Position numbers and translations under genes: made by a program. Below the pieces are notes generated by a model. That model ran no database searches and had not been told where the DNA came from. It saw only the letters and a list, made by a program, of their open reading frames with translations. This document shows positions 29,242 through 37,440 of a stretch of 64,000 bases of DNA, piece after piece. The stretch is from Flavobacterium quisquiliarum (GTDB lineage: Bacteria > Bacteroidota > Bacteroidia > Flavobacteriales > Flavobacteriaceae), in assembly GCF_019308285.1 (NCBI RefSeq), contig NZ_WWEM01000031.1:496001-560000 (forward strand), in the 5' to 3' direction. Each line of letters begins with the position of its first letter. The first letter of the stretch is position 1.

Positions 29242-29790
29242 ATGATTATTAGTTATCAACTTAACGCAAATGATTTTTTACAATATCAGCTATATACAGC
29301 TTCAAAATCCGATAGAATCAAAAAGAAAAGACGTAGAAACAAAATAATAATTCCTCTAATTTACATTGCCGTCGCAGCTTTTTATCTTTATTCAAATGAT
29401 ACACAAGGAGCTATTATTTTTTTTTCATTAGGATTCTTATGTTTTTTTCTCTATTCATTTTGGGAAAGAAGACATTACATAAAACATTACGAAAGCTTTA
29501 TAAAAGAAAATTATAAAAATCGATTTCACAAAACTATTGTTCTTGAAATTGACCAAGATTTTATCTCATCAAAAGACATTAGCGGAAGCGAAATTAAAAT
29601 AGCTACAAGTGAAATTGAAGAAATAAACGAAATAAGTTCCTCACTTTTTATACAGCTGAATATTGGTAATTCACTAATCTTACCAAAAGACAAAATACAG
29701 AATATTAATGAAATGATACCATTTCTAAGACAACTTGCTAACAGCTTAAATGTAAAATACAATATTGAAAATTATTGGAAGTGGAAATAA
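29242..29790 (+). CDS. YcxB-like membrane protein
   Basis: This 182-residue protein has a short N-terminal domain, two hydrophobic helices (about 34-50 and 55-74) and a C-terminal domain with ATSEIEEINEISSSLFIQL and LPKD, matching the YcxB-like family. Function is unknown. It lies 32 bp after the esterase gene, possibly in one transcript. Its stop is about 60 bp from the end of the convergent comM fragment. Confidence 0.75.
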   Translation: MIISYQLNANDFLQYQLYTASKSDRIKKKRRRNKIIIPLIYIAVAAFYLYSNDTQGAIIFFSLGFLCFFLYSFWERRHYIKHYESFIKENYKNRFHKTIVLEIDQDFISSKDISGSEIKIATSEIEEINEISSSLFIQLNIGNSLILPKDKIQNINEMIPFLRQLANSLNVKYNIENYWKWK

Positions 29791-29848
29791 TTTACAGAAA
29801 AATATGAAATGTAAATTATTATTATTTACATTTCATATTCTAGTAATA

Positions 29849-30736
29849 TTACCCCAACCACCCTTCTCTATCCAAACTTCTATATTGAATTGCTTCTGAA
29901 ATATGATGGGAAATGATATTTTCTGAATTATCTAAATCAGCAATAGTTCTGGAAACTTTCAAAATCCTATCGTATGCTCGTGCTGAAAGATTTAACCTTT
30001 CCATGGCCGTTTTGAGTAATTCCTTTGAAGCTTCATCTAAAACGCAGTATTCTCTAATAAGTTTACTGCTCATTTGAGCATTATAGTTTACATTTTCTAT
30101 TGTTTCAAATCGTTTGGTTTGAATCTCTCGCGCTGCAGTCACACGTTTACGAATTTCGACACTGCTTTCTGCTTTTTTATCATCAGCCAATTTTTCAAAT
30201 GGGACAGGCGTGACTTCAATATGAATATCTATTCGATCTAAAAGTGGACCCGATATTTTACTCATATAACGCTGCATATCATGAGGAGAAGTTGTATTGG
30301 GTGAACTGGGATCGTTAAAAAAACCGCTTGGACTCGGGTTCATGCTAGCCACCAACATAAAAGAAGACGGATACGTAATTGTAAACTTAGCACGCGAAAT
30401 AGTCACTTCACGATCTTCTAACGGCTGGCGCATTACTTCCAAAACATCCCGTTTAAATTCTGGGAGTTCATCTAAAAACAAAACGCCATTATGCGCCATT
30501 GAAATTTCTCCCGGTTGCGGGTAACTTCCGCCTCCAACTAATGCCACATTAGAAATAGTATGATGCGGACTTCTAAACGGCCGTTGATTCATCAAACCAA
30601 CTTCTTTTAATTTTCCTGCTACGCTATGAATTTTGGTTGTTTCTAAAGCTTCACGCAAAGTCATTGGTGGTAAAATACTAGGAACTCGTTTCGCCAGCAT
30701 TGTTTTTCCTGCGCCGGGCGGACCAATTAAAATGAT
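29849..30736 (-). pseudogene. comM: comM/yifB, 3' part (interrupted by an integrated element)
   Basis: This is the C-terminal part of a Mg-chelatase-like AAA+ protein: Walker A GPPGAGKT, Walker B-region [11 protein letters not shown], sensor segment and the C-terminal domain ending REGWLG. It is about 294 codons; the 5' part lies at 45856-46508. Rejoining the two through the shared ATGAT gives 512 codons. An ATG at 30757 inside the element could still start a 302-residue product retaining both Walker motifs. ComM is a hexameric helicase that promotes branch migration during natural transformation, so this allele should be nonfunctional as integrated. Confidence 0.9.
30732..30736 (+). other. 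Left attachment junction (attL core ATGAT)
   Basis: ATGAT is the last sequence shared by the comM fragment and the right junction at 45856-45860. To its right, AAATACCA (30749-30756) forms the inner arm of an imperfect inverted repeat whose partner TGGTATTT is at 45833-45840 near the right end. Such arms around the crossover are expected of a large serine recombinase attP. The core assignment comes from alignment of the two ends with a comM reading frame. Confidence 0.85.
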
Positions 30737-30765
30737 AATATAGTAAACAAATACCATTTTTGGTT

Positions 30766-30773
30766 TATCTTTG
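30766..30773 (+). promoter_or_regulatory. Candidate -7 box of the serine integrase gene
   Basis: TATCTTTG fits TAnnTTTG but lies only 4 bp before the ATG at 30778, so any transcript from it would be almost leaderless. No TTG is seen at -33 in the integrated form; in the excised circle the upstream sequence would be the right end of the element. Confidence 0.35.
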
Positions 30774-30777
30774 CAAA

Positions 30778-32550
30778 ATGAAGAAGGCAATTATATTAGT
30801 GAGAGTGAGTACATCTGAACAAGATTTTCAAGCTCAAATACAAGACCTCAAATATTATGGACACTCTTTAGGTTATAAAGAATTTCATATAATTGAAACT
30901 AAAGAAACTGCATTCGCTGATTTGAACCAAAAAATTGGGACCACCGAAATGTTCAATTACATTGAACGGAATCCTGAATACAATACTGTCCTGACAACTG
31001 AGATTTCTAGGCTTGCAAGAAGACAAAGCATTTTACATTCTATCAAAGAATGGTGTCTAAATCAACAGATTCAAATTTATATAAAAGATTTAGATTTCAA
31101 ATTGCTTGATGAATCAGGAAAGATAACACAGCAGGCTGAAATGATTTTCACATTGTTTGGTTTGTTTGCTGAATCCGAGGTAAAACAAAAACTTGAAAGG
31201 TTTCAACGAAAAAGAAAGGAGTTGATGCAATTAGGTTTGTCAATCAGTGGCAAACTTTTGTTTGGATATAATAGAATGATGACCGAAAGCGAAAAGAATA
31301 CGCTTGTAATAAATGAAAGTCAAGCTACCATAGTGAGAACAATCTTCAATTGGTATCTTAATGGCTTGGAAAATGTAAAAAATCCGTCAATAAAAACAAT
31401 ATCACTTGAATGCATTAAGCGTGGTTTCCATTCTTATACTCATAGTAAAAGAAATGTTAACAAGTTACTCAAAGAACAAGCATATACAGGTGAGAAAACA
31501 ACCAACAATAAGCGCAAAAATCCAAAATTTGGTATTGTTTTAAACGAATCTGAATATCTTACATCAGCTAATAAGATTAGATATCCTGTTATTATTGAAA
31601 AGGAAATATTCAACAAAGTACAAGACAAACTAAAATCAAATATTACACAAGGTGATAAACAAACTAAACATATTACCTTGTTATCAAAGTTGATAAATTG
31701 CCCGTCCTGTGGTCGAAAGTTGCAAGGCAACTACAGAATTAATAAGGGAGAACAAAAAAACAGCTATCGTTGTACTAGCCGAGGTGATTCAAAACCTTGT
31801 TCAAGTACTAAATCATTAAGCATGAATCTTATTGACAGTGCTGTTTGGTCATTGATAAAAGCAGATTTGCCTGCTTTATCAAAAGTTATAAATGAAATCA
31901 ATCCTGATAAATACTTATCTCAGCTTGAAAATCATTTACAAAACTTTATTGCTAGAGAAAATGATATAAAAAATGGTATAAATGAAAATATTGAAATTCT
32001 TAAATCAGTTAGAAAGCTCAGAAGTTCCAACATACTTGAACTTATAGATGCTACAGCTAAAAAAATTGAAAATCTTGAATCTGAACTGAATAAAATCCAA
32101 CAAGAAAAATCTAAAATAGAATCCAATAAGTTATTGATATATGACAAGCAATCAAATGTTGAATCAGTAATCACTGATAATCTTCAAACAATAGAAGGTT
32201 CAAAAGAACTATTAAAAAAGTATATAAATAGTTTTATATACTCAATAAACATAATCGAGCACAATGTTAAGCATACTGTTCTTGAAATTGTCTTAAGAGA
32301 TTACAGCTATTCAAGCGATATTCTCAAAATTTTTCCTATACTTAAAGATGCAGAATATATCATACTCGACAAAACAGTGACCAGACAAATCAAAGGTGCT
32401 TATTACAGGTCTAATTTAAGTTCTTCGATATACACAAATCATTCCTCATTGAGTTTAGGTGAAGTAGCTTCGATTATAAAAAATGAACTGAGAGAAAATA
32501 AGCTTGAAATAGGAACTGATTTGAAGTTTAATAAATTACAAAATTTATAG
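30778..32550 (+). CDS. Large serine recombinase (integrase)
   Basis: This 590-residue protein has three parts. The N-terminal resolvase domain contains the nucleophile Ser in [10 protein letters not shown] (Ser11) and the EISRLARR segment. A central recombinase domain follows, and then a Cys-rich zinc ribbon (CPSCGRKL... C... C near residues 310-345) with coiled coil to about 480. It catalyses integration and excision at att sites through a Ser-DNA link. ATG 30778 is chosen over the upstream ATG at 30760 because the catalytic domain begins at once. It lies 41 bp inside the left end, the usual position for such integrases. Confidence 0.93.
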   Translation: MKKAIILVRVSTSEQDFQAQIQDLKYYGHSLGYKEFHIIETKETAFADLNQKIGTTEMFNYIERNPEYNTVLTTEISRLARRQSILHSIKEWCLNQQIQIYIKDLDFKLLDESGKITQQAEMIFTLFGLFAESEVKQKLERFQRKRKELMQLGLSISGKLLFGYNRMMTESEKNTLVINESQATIVRTIFNWYLNGLENVKNPSIKTISLECIKRGFHSYTHSKRNVNKLLKEQAYTGEKTTNNKRKNPKFGIVLNESEYLTSANKIRYPVIIEKEIFNKVQDKLKSNITQGDKQTKHITLLSKLINCPSCGRKLQGNYRINKGEQKNSYRCTSRGDSKPCSSTKSLSMNLIDSAVWSLIKADLPALSKVINEINPDKYLSQLENHLQNFIARENDIKNGINENIEILKSVRKLRSSNILELIDATAKKIENLESELNKIQQEKSKIESNKLLIYDKQSNVESVITDNLQTIEGSKELLKKYINSFIYSINIIEHNVKHTVLEIVLRDYSYSSDILKIFPILKDAEYIILDKTVTRQIKGAYYRSNLSSSIYTNHSSLSLGEVASIIKNELRENKLEIGTDLKFNKLQNL

Positions 32551-32776
32551 AAATATTAAAGATAATTGTGGTCCCAACTCTTAAATATTGTATGATGCAT
32601 TATAATAGACTAATGAAATGCATTAATTGCTCTTTAGTTATATCACTAGATGAATATCATTTACACCAAAAAATTGAGGTAAGTAAAAGAAATATCTTTT
32701 TTCAATAGGTTTCTATTCAATAAGAAAAGCCACTTGAATAGAGTGGCTTTTGTTTAATGTTTTTTTTAGAAGAATC
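32551..32776. other. Intergenic gap after the integrase
   Basis: No gene is seen. An imperfect ATGCATTA...TAATGcATT-type inverted pair lies near 32592-32627. A terminator is described separately at 32725. Confidence 0.4.
32725..32751. terminator. Bidirectional terminator between integrase and lipoprotein
   Basis: AAAAGCCACT pairs with AGTGGCTTTT across a 7-base loop, serving the convergent integrase (+) and lipoprotein (-) genes. Confidence 0.85.
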
Positions 32777-33391
32777 TTATTTTTTTGGAATAGCTGTAAA
32801 TGTGCCTTTACTGATGTTGAAAAATTTTTCTTTTATCTGAGTACCATTGCAGAATCCAATATTAGAATATCCATTGCTATTGCTTAAGTTACTAATTGTA
32901 AATTCTCCTTTTAGAGTTTCGCCATCAAAGCTGGTTATTTTAACTTTTCCGACTGTTTCATCACGAACAAATAAGCTGGCAGTTGTATAACATACAGTTG
33001 GGTCTTTTGCCAAAGGTAAACCCAAAACTAAAGCTACTTCAATATCAATATCAATATCGTATGTCTTATTTACCTGCAATGTCTTATCAGAAGTTATAAT
33101 GTTAAAATCAGTATAGTGATAGTATTCGTCTGCTTCTCCTTTTATTGAAACGCTTGAGCTAATAGTGTATTTGCTGTCAGCAGTGTTTGTAACCTGTTTC
33201 TTTTCCCAAGTAGTTGGAAAAATATCATAATCATTTATTTTTTCATCATGAATTGATGTGTATTCCGTTTTATTATCTAATGTAAAACTGAATGAAGATT
33301 TAGTGGAGCTTTCAGAGTTCTCTTGTGATTCATCAGAAGAGCAGTTAACAGTTAAAATTCCGATTAATATTAAAAGTATATTTTTTTTCAT
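32777..33391 (-). CDS. Lipoprotein of the integrated element, 204 aa
   Basis: A type II signal peptide ends VNC (lipobox, Cys17) and is followed by SSDESQENSES, an acidic-Ser linker. The remainder is Lys/Thr-rich with probable beta-sheet. No family is recognised. It is the first cargo gene inside the left end, on the minus strand, 54 bp from the next minus-strand gene upstream of it. Confidence 0.7.
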   Translation of the reverse strand: MKKNILLILIGILTVNCSSDESQENSESSTKSSFSFTLDNKTEYTSIHDEKINDYDIFPTTWEKKQVTNTADSKYTISSSVSIKGEADEYYHYTDFNIITSDKTLQVNKTYDIDIDIEVALVLGLPLAKDPTVCYTTASLFVRDETVGKVKITSFDGETLKGEFTISNLSNSNGYSNIGFCNGTQIKEKFFNISKGTFTAIPKK

Positions 33392-33444
33392 TGTTTATAG
33401 TATGATTAAGATTAAATTTATTGGTGTTTTATAGAATTGAATTA

Positions 33445-33942
33445 TTAATATTCCCAACCCTTGTCCAGTTTGCCAGTATGAAATCCTTCGCTAGCATTGA
33501 TTTCTTTAAAAATTAGAGCATTCCCTAACTTTTCGTTATGCTCAAACGTATATGTTCCGTAACTGCAATTTCCAAGTGACCTGATTTTTTTCGCATAAGA
33601 ACTTGAACTTTCCGCTTCTTCCTGAACACTGCCAATAGATAAAGTAACAGGAGGCTGTTCAGTCCAATCACTGGTTATGTTATCTGATGAACGCCCTGTA
33701 TTTGATAATATCATATTTGATTTCCAGCATCTTATTTGAGTATCTGTTATTTCGAATCTGTAATATGTTATCAGACCGCCTCTGCTGACAATTTCATCGT
33801 GCCATTTTCCCTTGATAAAATTTTCAACACTTTCGATAGAATCAATGTTGCCTCCTTTCTTATAGCTTTTCAGTCCAAAAGCAAAAACTAGGAAAACTAT
33901 AGAAAAAATAAAGAATGTTGTTGGGGTAAAGATTTTTTTCAT
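33445..33942 (-). CDS. Membrane-anchored hypothetical protein, 165 aa
   Basis: One hydrophobic segment near residues 8-23 anchors a soluble domain containing GKWHDEI, ITYYRFEI and SLGNCSYGTYTFEH, with a lipocalin-like or secretin-like pattern of alternating beta residues. No family can be assigned. It is upstream of the lipoprotein at 32777 on the same strand and likely shares a promoter in the region facing the XRE gene. Confidence 0.6.
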   Translation of the reverse strand: MKKIFTPTTFFIFSIVFLVFAFGLKSYKKGGNIDSIESVENFIKGKWHDEIVSRGGLITYYRFEITDTQIRCWKSNMILSNTGRSSDNITSDWTEQPPVTLSIGSVQEEAESSSSYAKKIRSLGNCSYGTYTFEHNEKLGNALIFKEINASEGFHTGKLDKGWEY

Positions 33943-33998
33943 TTTTTTTTAGTTTTAGATTATAGGCACAAACATAATCAAAAATTCTAATATATAGT

Positions 33999-34017
33999 GT
34001 ACTTTATTATAGAGTAC
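33999..34017. promoter_or_regulatory. Palindromic operator between divergent genes
   Basis: GTACTTTA (33999-34006) and TAGAGTAC (34010-34017) form a 7-of-8 inverted repeat with a 3-bp centre, 32 bp before the XRE gene and 56 bp before the divergent membrane-protein gene. It is a plausible binding site for the XRE protein. Confidence 0.5.
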
Positions 34018-34049
34018 CTCAAAACAGACAAAATATTGAGATTTGGAGT

Positions 34050-34310
34050 ATGAAAGATTCAACTCCAAAAGACAGCATAAAAGAATTGCAAGCTATCGCA
34101 TTGCGTTTAAAAGAGCTAAGAAAAGCTAAAGGATACTCTAACTACGAACACATCGCATTCGCATTAGAAATGAGTCGTTCCGCATATTGGAGACTTGAAA
34201 CTGGAGCCAACTTCGAGTTGAAAACTCTAATAAAAGTTTGTAGATTATTAGATGTAAGCTTGGAAGAGTTCTTTAAAGGCATTAACATTCCCAATTCCAA
34301 AACAAAGTGA
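34050..34310 (+). CDS. XRE-family transcriptional regulator, 86 aa
   Basis: The helix-turn-helix domain spans about residues 20-76 (LKELRKAKGYSNYEHIAFALEMSRSAYWRLETG), with the recognition helix in SRSAYWRLE. No other domain is present. It is typical of small repressors in mobile elements. The gene is divergent from two exported proteins and has a palindromic operator beside it, so it probably controls itself and its neighbours. Confidence 0.85.
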   Translation: MKDSTPKDSIKELQAIALRLKELRKAKGYSNYEHIAFALEMSRSAYWRLETGANFELKTLIKVCRLLDVSLEEFFKGINIPNSKTK

Positions 34311-34409
34311 TTTGAACGCTAGCCATTTTTTATAAAGCTCTCTGATACAAAATATGTTTCTGGATTCTGCTTATCATGTATTTTCAGCACCTTATAAATC
34401 TGTTCATTC

Positions 34410-35312
34410 TTAGTCATTATATTTTTGGTCAATTACTCGACCTGCTGTTTTACTATTGTGATGTGTTGTAAAGGTTTTGGCTTCAATTTCATCATGGGTT
34501 TTGTTGTGTTGTGCATCAATAAACCATTGCAATACCTTCTTATGAGTGTCTTTACGTTGGTTAACAGTTCCCCCTGTCATTTTGTTTTCAATTATCTTAA
34601 CACATTCCGCTTCAGTTATTCTTGATGGTGCAACTTGTACGGGTTCATTGATGATGAACTTTTTTATTATCAGATTTATATTTTCAATGTTTAGCTGGTC
34701 GGCACTTTTAAGCGTACCATTAGCAATTGCAGTTTTAAAATACTCGATGCAATTTTCAATATCGACGTACTTGTCTTGCCTAATTGATTTGTCAATCTCG
34801 TCAAAAATTATATTAGCATAGTCTTTTAAAACTAACGGTTTAACATCAGATTCAACTGCTAAGATTGAACCATCTAGTGGGAGACTTATGTGTTCCGTTG
34901 ATGGTATTTGCTCGGATGGGTCGTATGTATTTTCCACCTCTGGTGCTTCCAATTCGGTAGTTTCCACGGATTCTTTGTTTAGGTTTCCGTATTCACTTAT
35001 TTTATATGTCCACATATTAAAGCGTTTATCTACTTTGGTTTGTATGATATACCCAGCCTTTTTAAGTCTTTTGATTGATTTACCTATTGTATCATCGCTA
35101 CACCCAAATCGATTTGCATACGTCATAACATTAAATATGTAACTATCGTCATCGCTTAGGATGCTAATAATGAGCAACTTATCGAAATGAGTTAGTTTTT
35201 TATTATATAGGATTGTGTTTGATACTAGGCTGAAAGTTCCTGCTTGTCTTTCTTTCACGTGAAATGTTATTCTATTGTACTTTTTTGGTTGGGTCAGTTT
35301 TTTCTTTTCCAT
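34410..35312 (-). CDS. HTH protein resembling plasmid replication initiators, 300 aa
   Basis: The N-terminal half contains a winged helix (DKLLIISILSDDDSYIFNVMTYANRFGCSDDTIGKSIKRLKKAGYI, about 42-88 in pieces), similar to HTH_36-type replication-initiator domains. The C-terminal half is Lys/Asp-rich and helical, with no recognised motif. Replication or copy-control is inferred from this domain and from the long structured intergenic region upstream of the gene. It may instead be a regulator of the element. Confidence 0.55.
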   Translation of the reverse strand: MEKKKLTQPKKYNRITFHVKERQAGTFSLVSNTILYNKKLTHFDKLLIISILSDDDSYIFNVMTYANRFGCSDDTIGKSIKRLKKAGYIIQTKVDKRFNMWTYKISEYGNLNKESVETTELEAPEVENTYDPSEQIPSTEHISLPLDGSILAVESDVKPLVLKDYANIIFDEIDKSIRQDKYVDIENCIEYFKTAIANGTLKSADQLNIENINLIIKKFIINEPVQVAPSRITEAECVKIIENKMTGGTVNQRKDTHKKVLQWFIDAQHNKTHDEIEAKTFTTHHNSKTAGRVIDQKYND

Positions 35313-36462
35313 CTTGTGAGGCTTTATCTTAGCGTTATAATTTTGTCCTTAACCTAGACTAAGAGCTGGGCAGGTGTCGACTCCTGTTTATCCCAGCACT
35401 AGGGATTTTTAGTTAAAGCGGTTTACTCCGCTAGTTATATTCAAGTATACTCATACTCATTGAAAAGGTCAATACTTATTAAAATAAATTGGTAGGTACA
35501 GGTTGGGTCGTTGAAGTGTTGTTTATTATAAGGCACTGACCCATCATAACAAACTATTATACCGTAAAGTGGCGGTATTGCAACAACCCCAGTAAAATCA
35601 TCAATACTACAAAATATGATACCGTAATTTTGCGGTTCTTAACTATATAAGTTATTGCTGGCGGAAGTAGACAGCGGATAACTGTGAGATAAAAGAAAGA
35701 TATGTCTTATGTGGTCTTGATGACCACAAAGACAAGTATAAAGGATAAGACAATACTTCAACACAAACAGATTAATTCAACTCAAAGATTATCAAATAAA
35801 CTCCAACGTAAGGGAAAGGGCGAGCGCAAAGGTTATCTACTAGAGGAAACTCCCACCCCCAGTTAAACACAAGGATAGACTAGCAAGGCAGACGCAGTTG
35901 CGCAGTAAGCTTAGGTACAAAGATTGTCAATACTATTCCAACAAAAGGAAAGACTAAAGACAATACGCTTCAACGTAAAGAGAATCCTGCTCTATCACAA
36001 GTAATATAATAGGAAGAGATAGAGAAAACCCTCTCAACAGGGTCGATGGCGCAAACTGCCCCTAAATGTTATGGTCAAAATACGTCTGTAGCCTTTGCTA
36101 TTACTGGTGTTGCAACGTATCTGTAATAAATAGCTATGATAGAGAGATAAATTAAACCTTATCAGCCGTTTCCTGTACCACTAAGTGGAGTATTGTGTTC
36201 CTATAGAACTAAAGATGCTCCTGTAAAAGCTGGAGGGGGCTGAAAATGAAGTAATCAACCTCAACAGACAATTCAATCCCCCCTGAGTCCTTCCTATCCC
36301 CTGCAAACACTGAGTTTTCAGAGTCAAGTTACCTCCCCCTGTAATGCCCAAAATGTACACATTGCTTCTCCGTAGCTCTGATATGTCCGTAAACTACGCT
36401 GAAAAATTTCTGAGAAAAAAATCCAAATAAATTTTTAACGATATTTATAAGTAAAAGAGACC
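35313..36462. other. 1.15-kb noncoding structured region of the element
   Basis: No credible gene is seen. The region holds an asymmetric hairpin at 35365-35397 (GCTGGG, CAGG, CCTG, CCCAGC) and a second stem at 35417-35432 (AGCGG...CCGCT). Two near-identical 22-bp blocks exactly 60 bp apart (35555-35576 and 35615-35636, each with ATACCGTAA and GCGGT) lie next, followed by the GTGGTC-TTGAT-GACCAC stem (35711-35727). Several CAACGTAAAG-like direct repeats lie near 35760, 35810, 35938 and 35971. Base composition is richer in G and C than the flanking genes. It could be an origin, a transfer site or a noncoding RNA. Confidence 0.55.
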
Positions 36463-36609
36463 ATGAAAATAGTAATAAGCTTTTCTCAACTAAAACAAGT
36501 ACTGAAGACTCAAAAAGTCAGATACCCGCTATCGTTCAAAGCGATGAACTTCACCGATAAGGAAATTGAAGAGTTTTCCCGATTGCTACAATCCAAAGAA
36601 CGAGGCTAA
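36463..36609 (+). CDS. Small hypothetical protein, 48 aa
   Basis: An ATG-started 48-codon frame (MKIVISFSQLK...) is preceded by AT-rich DNA and ends directly in a terminator-like hairpin. It has an amphipathic, basic N-half and an acidic C-helix (DKEIEEFSRLLQ). No family is known. The exact fit to the hairpin is the main support. Confidence 0.4.
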   Translation: MKIVISFSQLKQVLKTQKVRYPLSFKAMNFTDKEIEEFSRLLQSKERG

Positions 36610-36623
36610 GACCTCGCCTTTTT
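36601..36623 (+). terminator. Terminator at the end of the 48-codon frame
   Basis: CGAGG pairs with CCTCG across CTAAGA and is followed by CCTTTTT. The stem starts inside the last codons of the small frame. Confidence 0.6.
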
Positions 36624-36651
36624 GTGCTCAGAAACGACCCAAAAATCCGTG

Positions 36652-36748
36652 AGTCCAGGAAATCCAGGATTTTTCTAGGATAGTTTAAAAAAAACCTGGA
36701 CTATTGCAGTGTAATAATTCATAAACGGTCGTCTAAGGATTATTACAC
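36652..36748. promoter_or_regulatory. Nested inverted repeats before the resolvase gene (possible res/operator)
   Basis: AGTCCAGG (36652-36659) pairs with CCTGGACT (36695-36702), and GTGTAATAAT (36709-36718) pairs perfectly with ATTATTACAC (36739-36748), ending 14 bp before the resolvase ATG at 36763. Small serine recombinases act at such paired sites close to their own gene, and the same sites often repress it. Confidence 0.6.
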
Positions 36749-36762
36749 CTTAAATTTTGACT

Positions 36763-37440
36763 ATGAAAAAATTTGTATCTTATTATCGTGTTAGCCGAAA
36801 AGAACAGGGAGTTAGTGGTTTAGGACTGTCTGCTCAGAAAAGCTCGGTCGTAAAATATGTAGAATCACAAAATGGTGTCATTATTAATGAGTTTACTGAA
36901 ATTGAAACAGGAACCAATAAGCGTGAACGTATAGAAATCCATAAAGCAATTCAATTAGCTAAAAATGAAAATGCGGTTCTGATTATAGCCAAATTAGACC
37001 GTTTAGCTCGAAATGTAAATTTTGTGAGCTCACTAATGGATGCTGGCATTGAGTTTCTAGCTGTTGACATGCCATCAGCAAATAATTTTACTATCCATAT
37101 TTTTTCGGCACTGGCAGAACAGGAAGCAAAACTTATTAGTTCAAGAACTAAACTTGCATTAGCAGAGTTAAAGAATAAAGGTGCATTGCTAGGAACACCA
37201 AAGAATCTTAATAATGAGGCAAGAGCCAAAGGTCTTAAGAAAATAAAAGAAAATGCCATTAATAACGATAGGAATAGACAAGCTCAGTTTGTTATTTTAA
37301 GCTGTAAAGAAAAAGGAATGAGTTACCGTGAAATAGCTACCTATTTAAACAAATTAAATTTCAAGACTAGATATGGCAATCAATTCTTTGCTACAACTGT
37401 TCTTCAATTATACAATAGAATACATACACAATTAGTTTAA
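36763..37440 (+). CDS. Small serine recombinase (resolvase/invertase family), 225 aa
   Basis: The N-terminal resolvase domain starts MKKFVSYYRVSRKEQ, with the catalytic Ser in YRVS (Ser11), and includes the AKLDRLARN segment with its conserved Arg residues. The C-terminal HTH lies near GMSYREIATYLNKL. ATG 36763 is preferred to the in-frame TTG at 36757. It ends four bases past the end of the convergent gene at 37437, so their 3' ends overlap. A role in resolving element multimers or in inversion is inferred. Confidence 0.85.
   Translation: MKKFVSYYRVSRKEQGVSGLGLSAQKSSVVKYVESQNGVIINEFTEIETGTNKRERIEIHKAIQLAKNENAVLIIAKLDRLARNVNFVSSLMDAGIEFLAVDMPSANNFTIHIFSALAEQEAKLISSRTKLALAELKNKGALLGTPKNLNNEARAKGLKKIKENAINNDRNRQAQFVILSCKEKGMSYREIATYLNKLNFKTRYGNQFFATTVLQLYNRIHTQLV

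Noticed and set aside
30732-30736. tRNA gene as attachment site
   Set aside because: The junctions lie inside a protein-coding gene; no tRNA fold is present at either end.
35313-36462. Group II intron or CRISPR-like array in the noncoding region
   Set aside because: No domain V-like motif, reverse transcriptase or regularly spaced repeats with unique spacers were seen; repeats are few and irregular.
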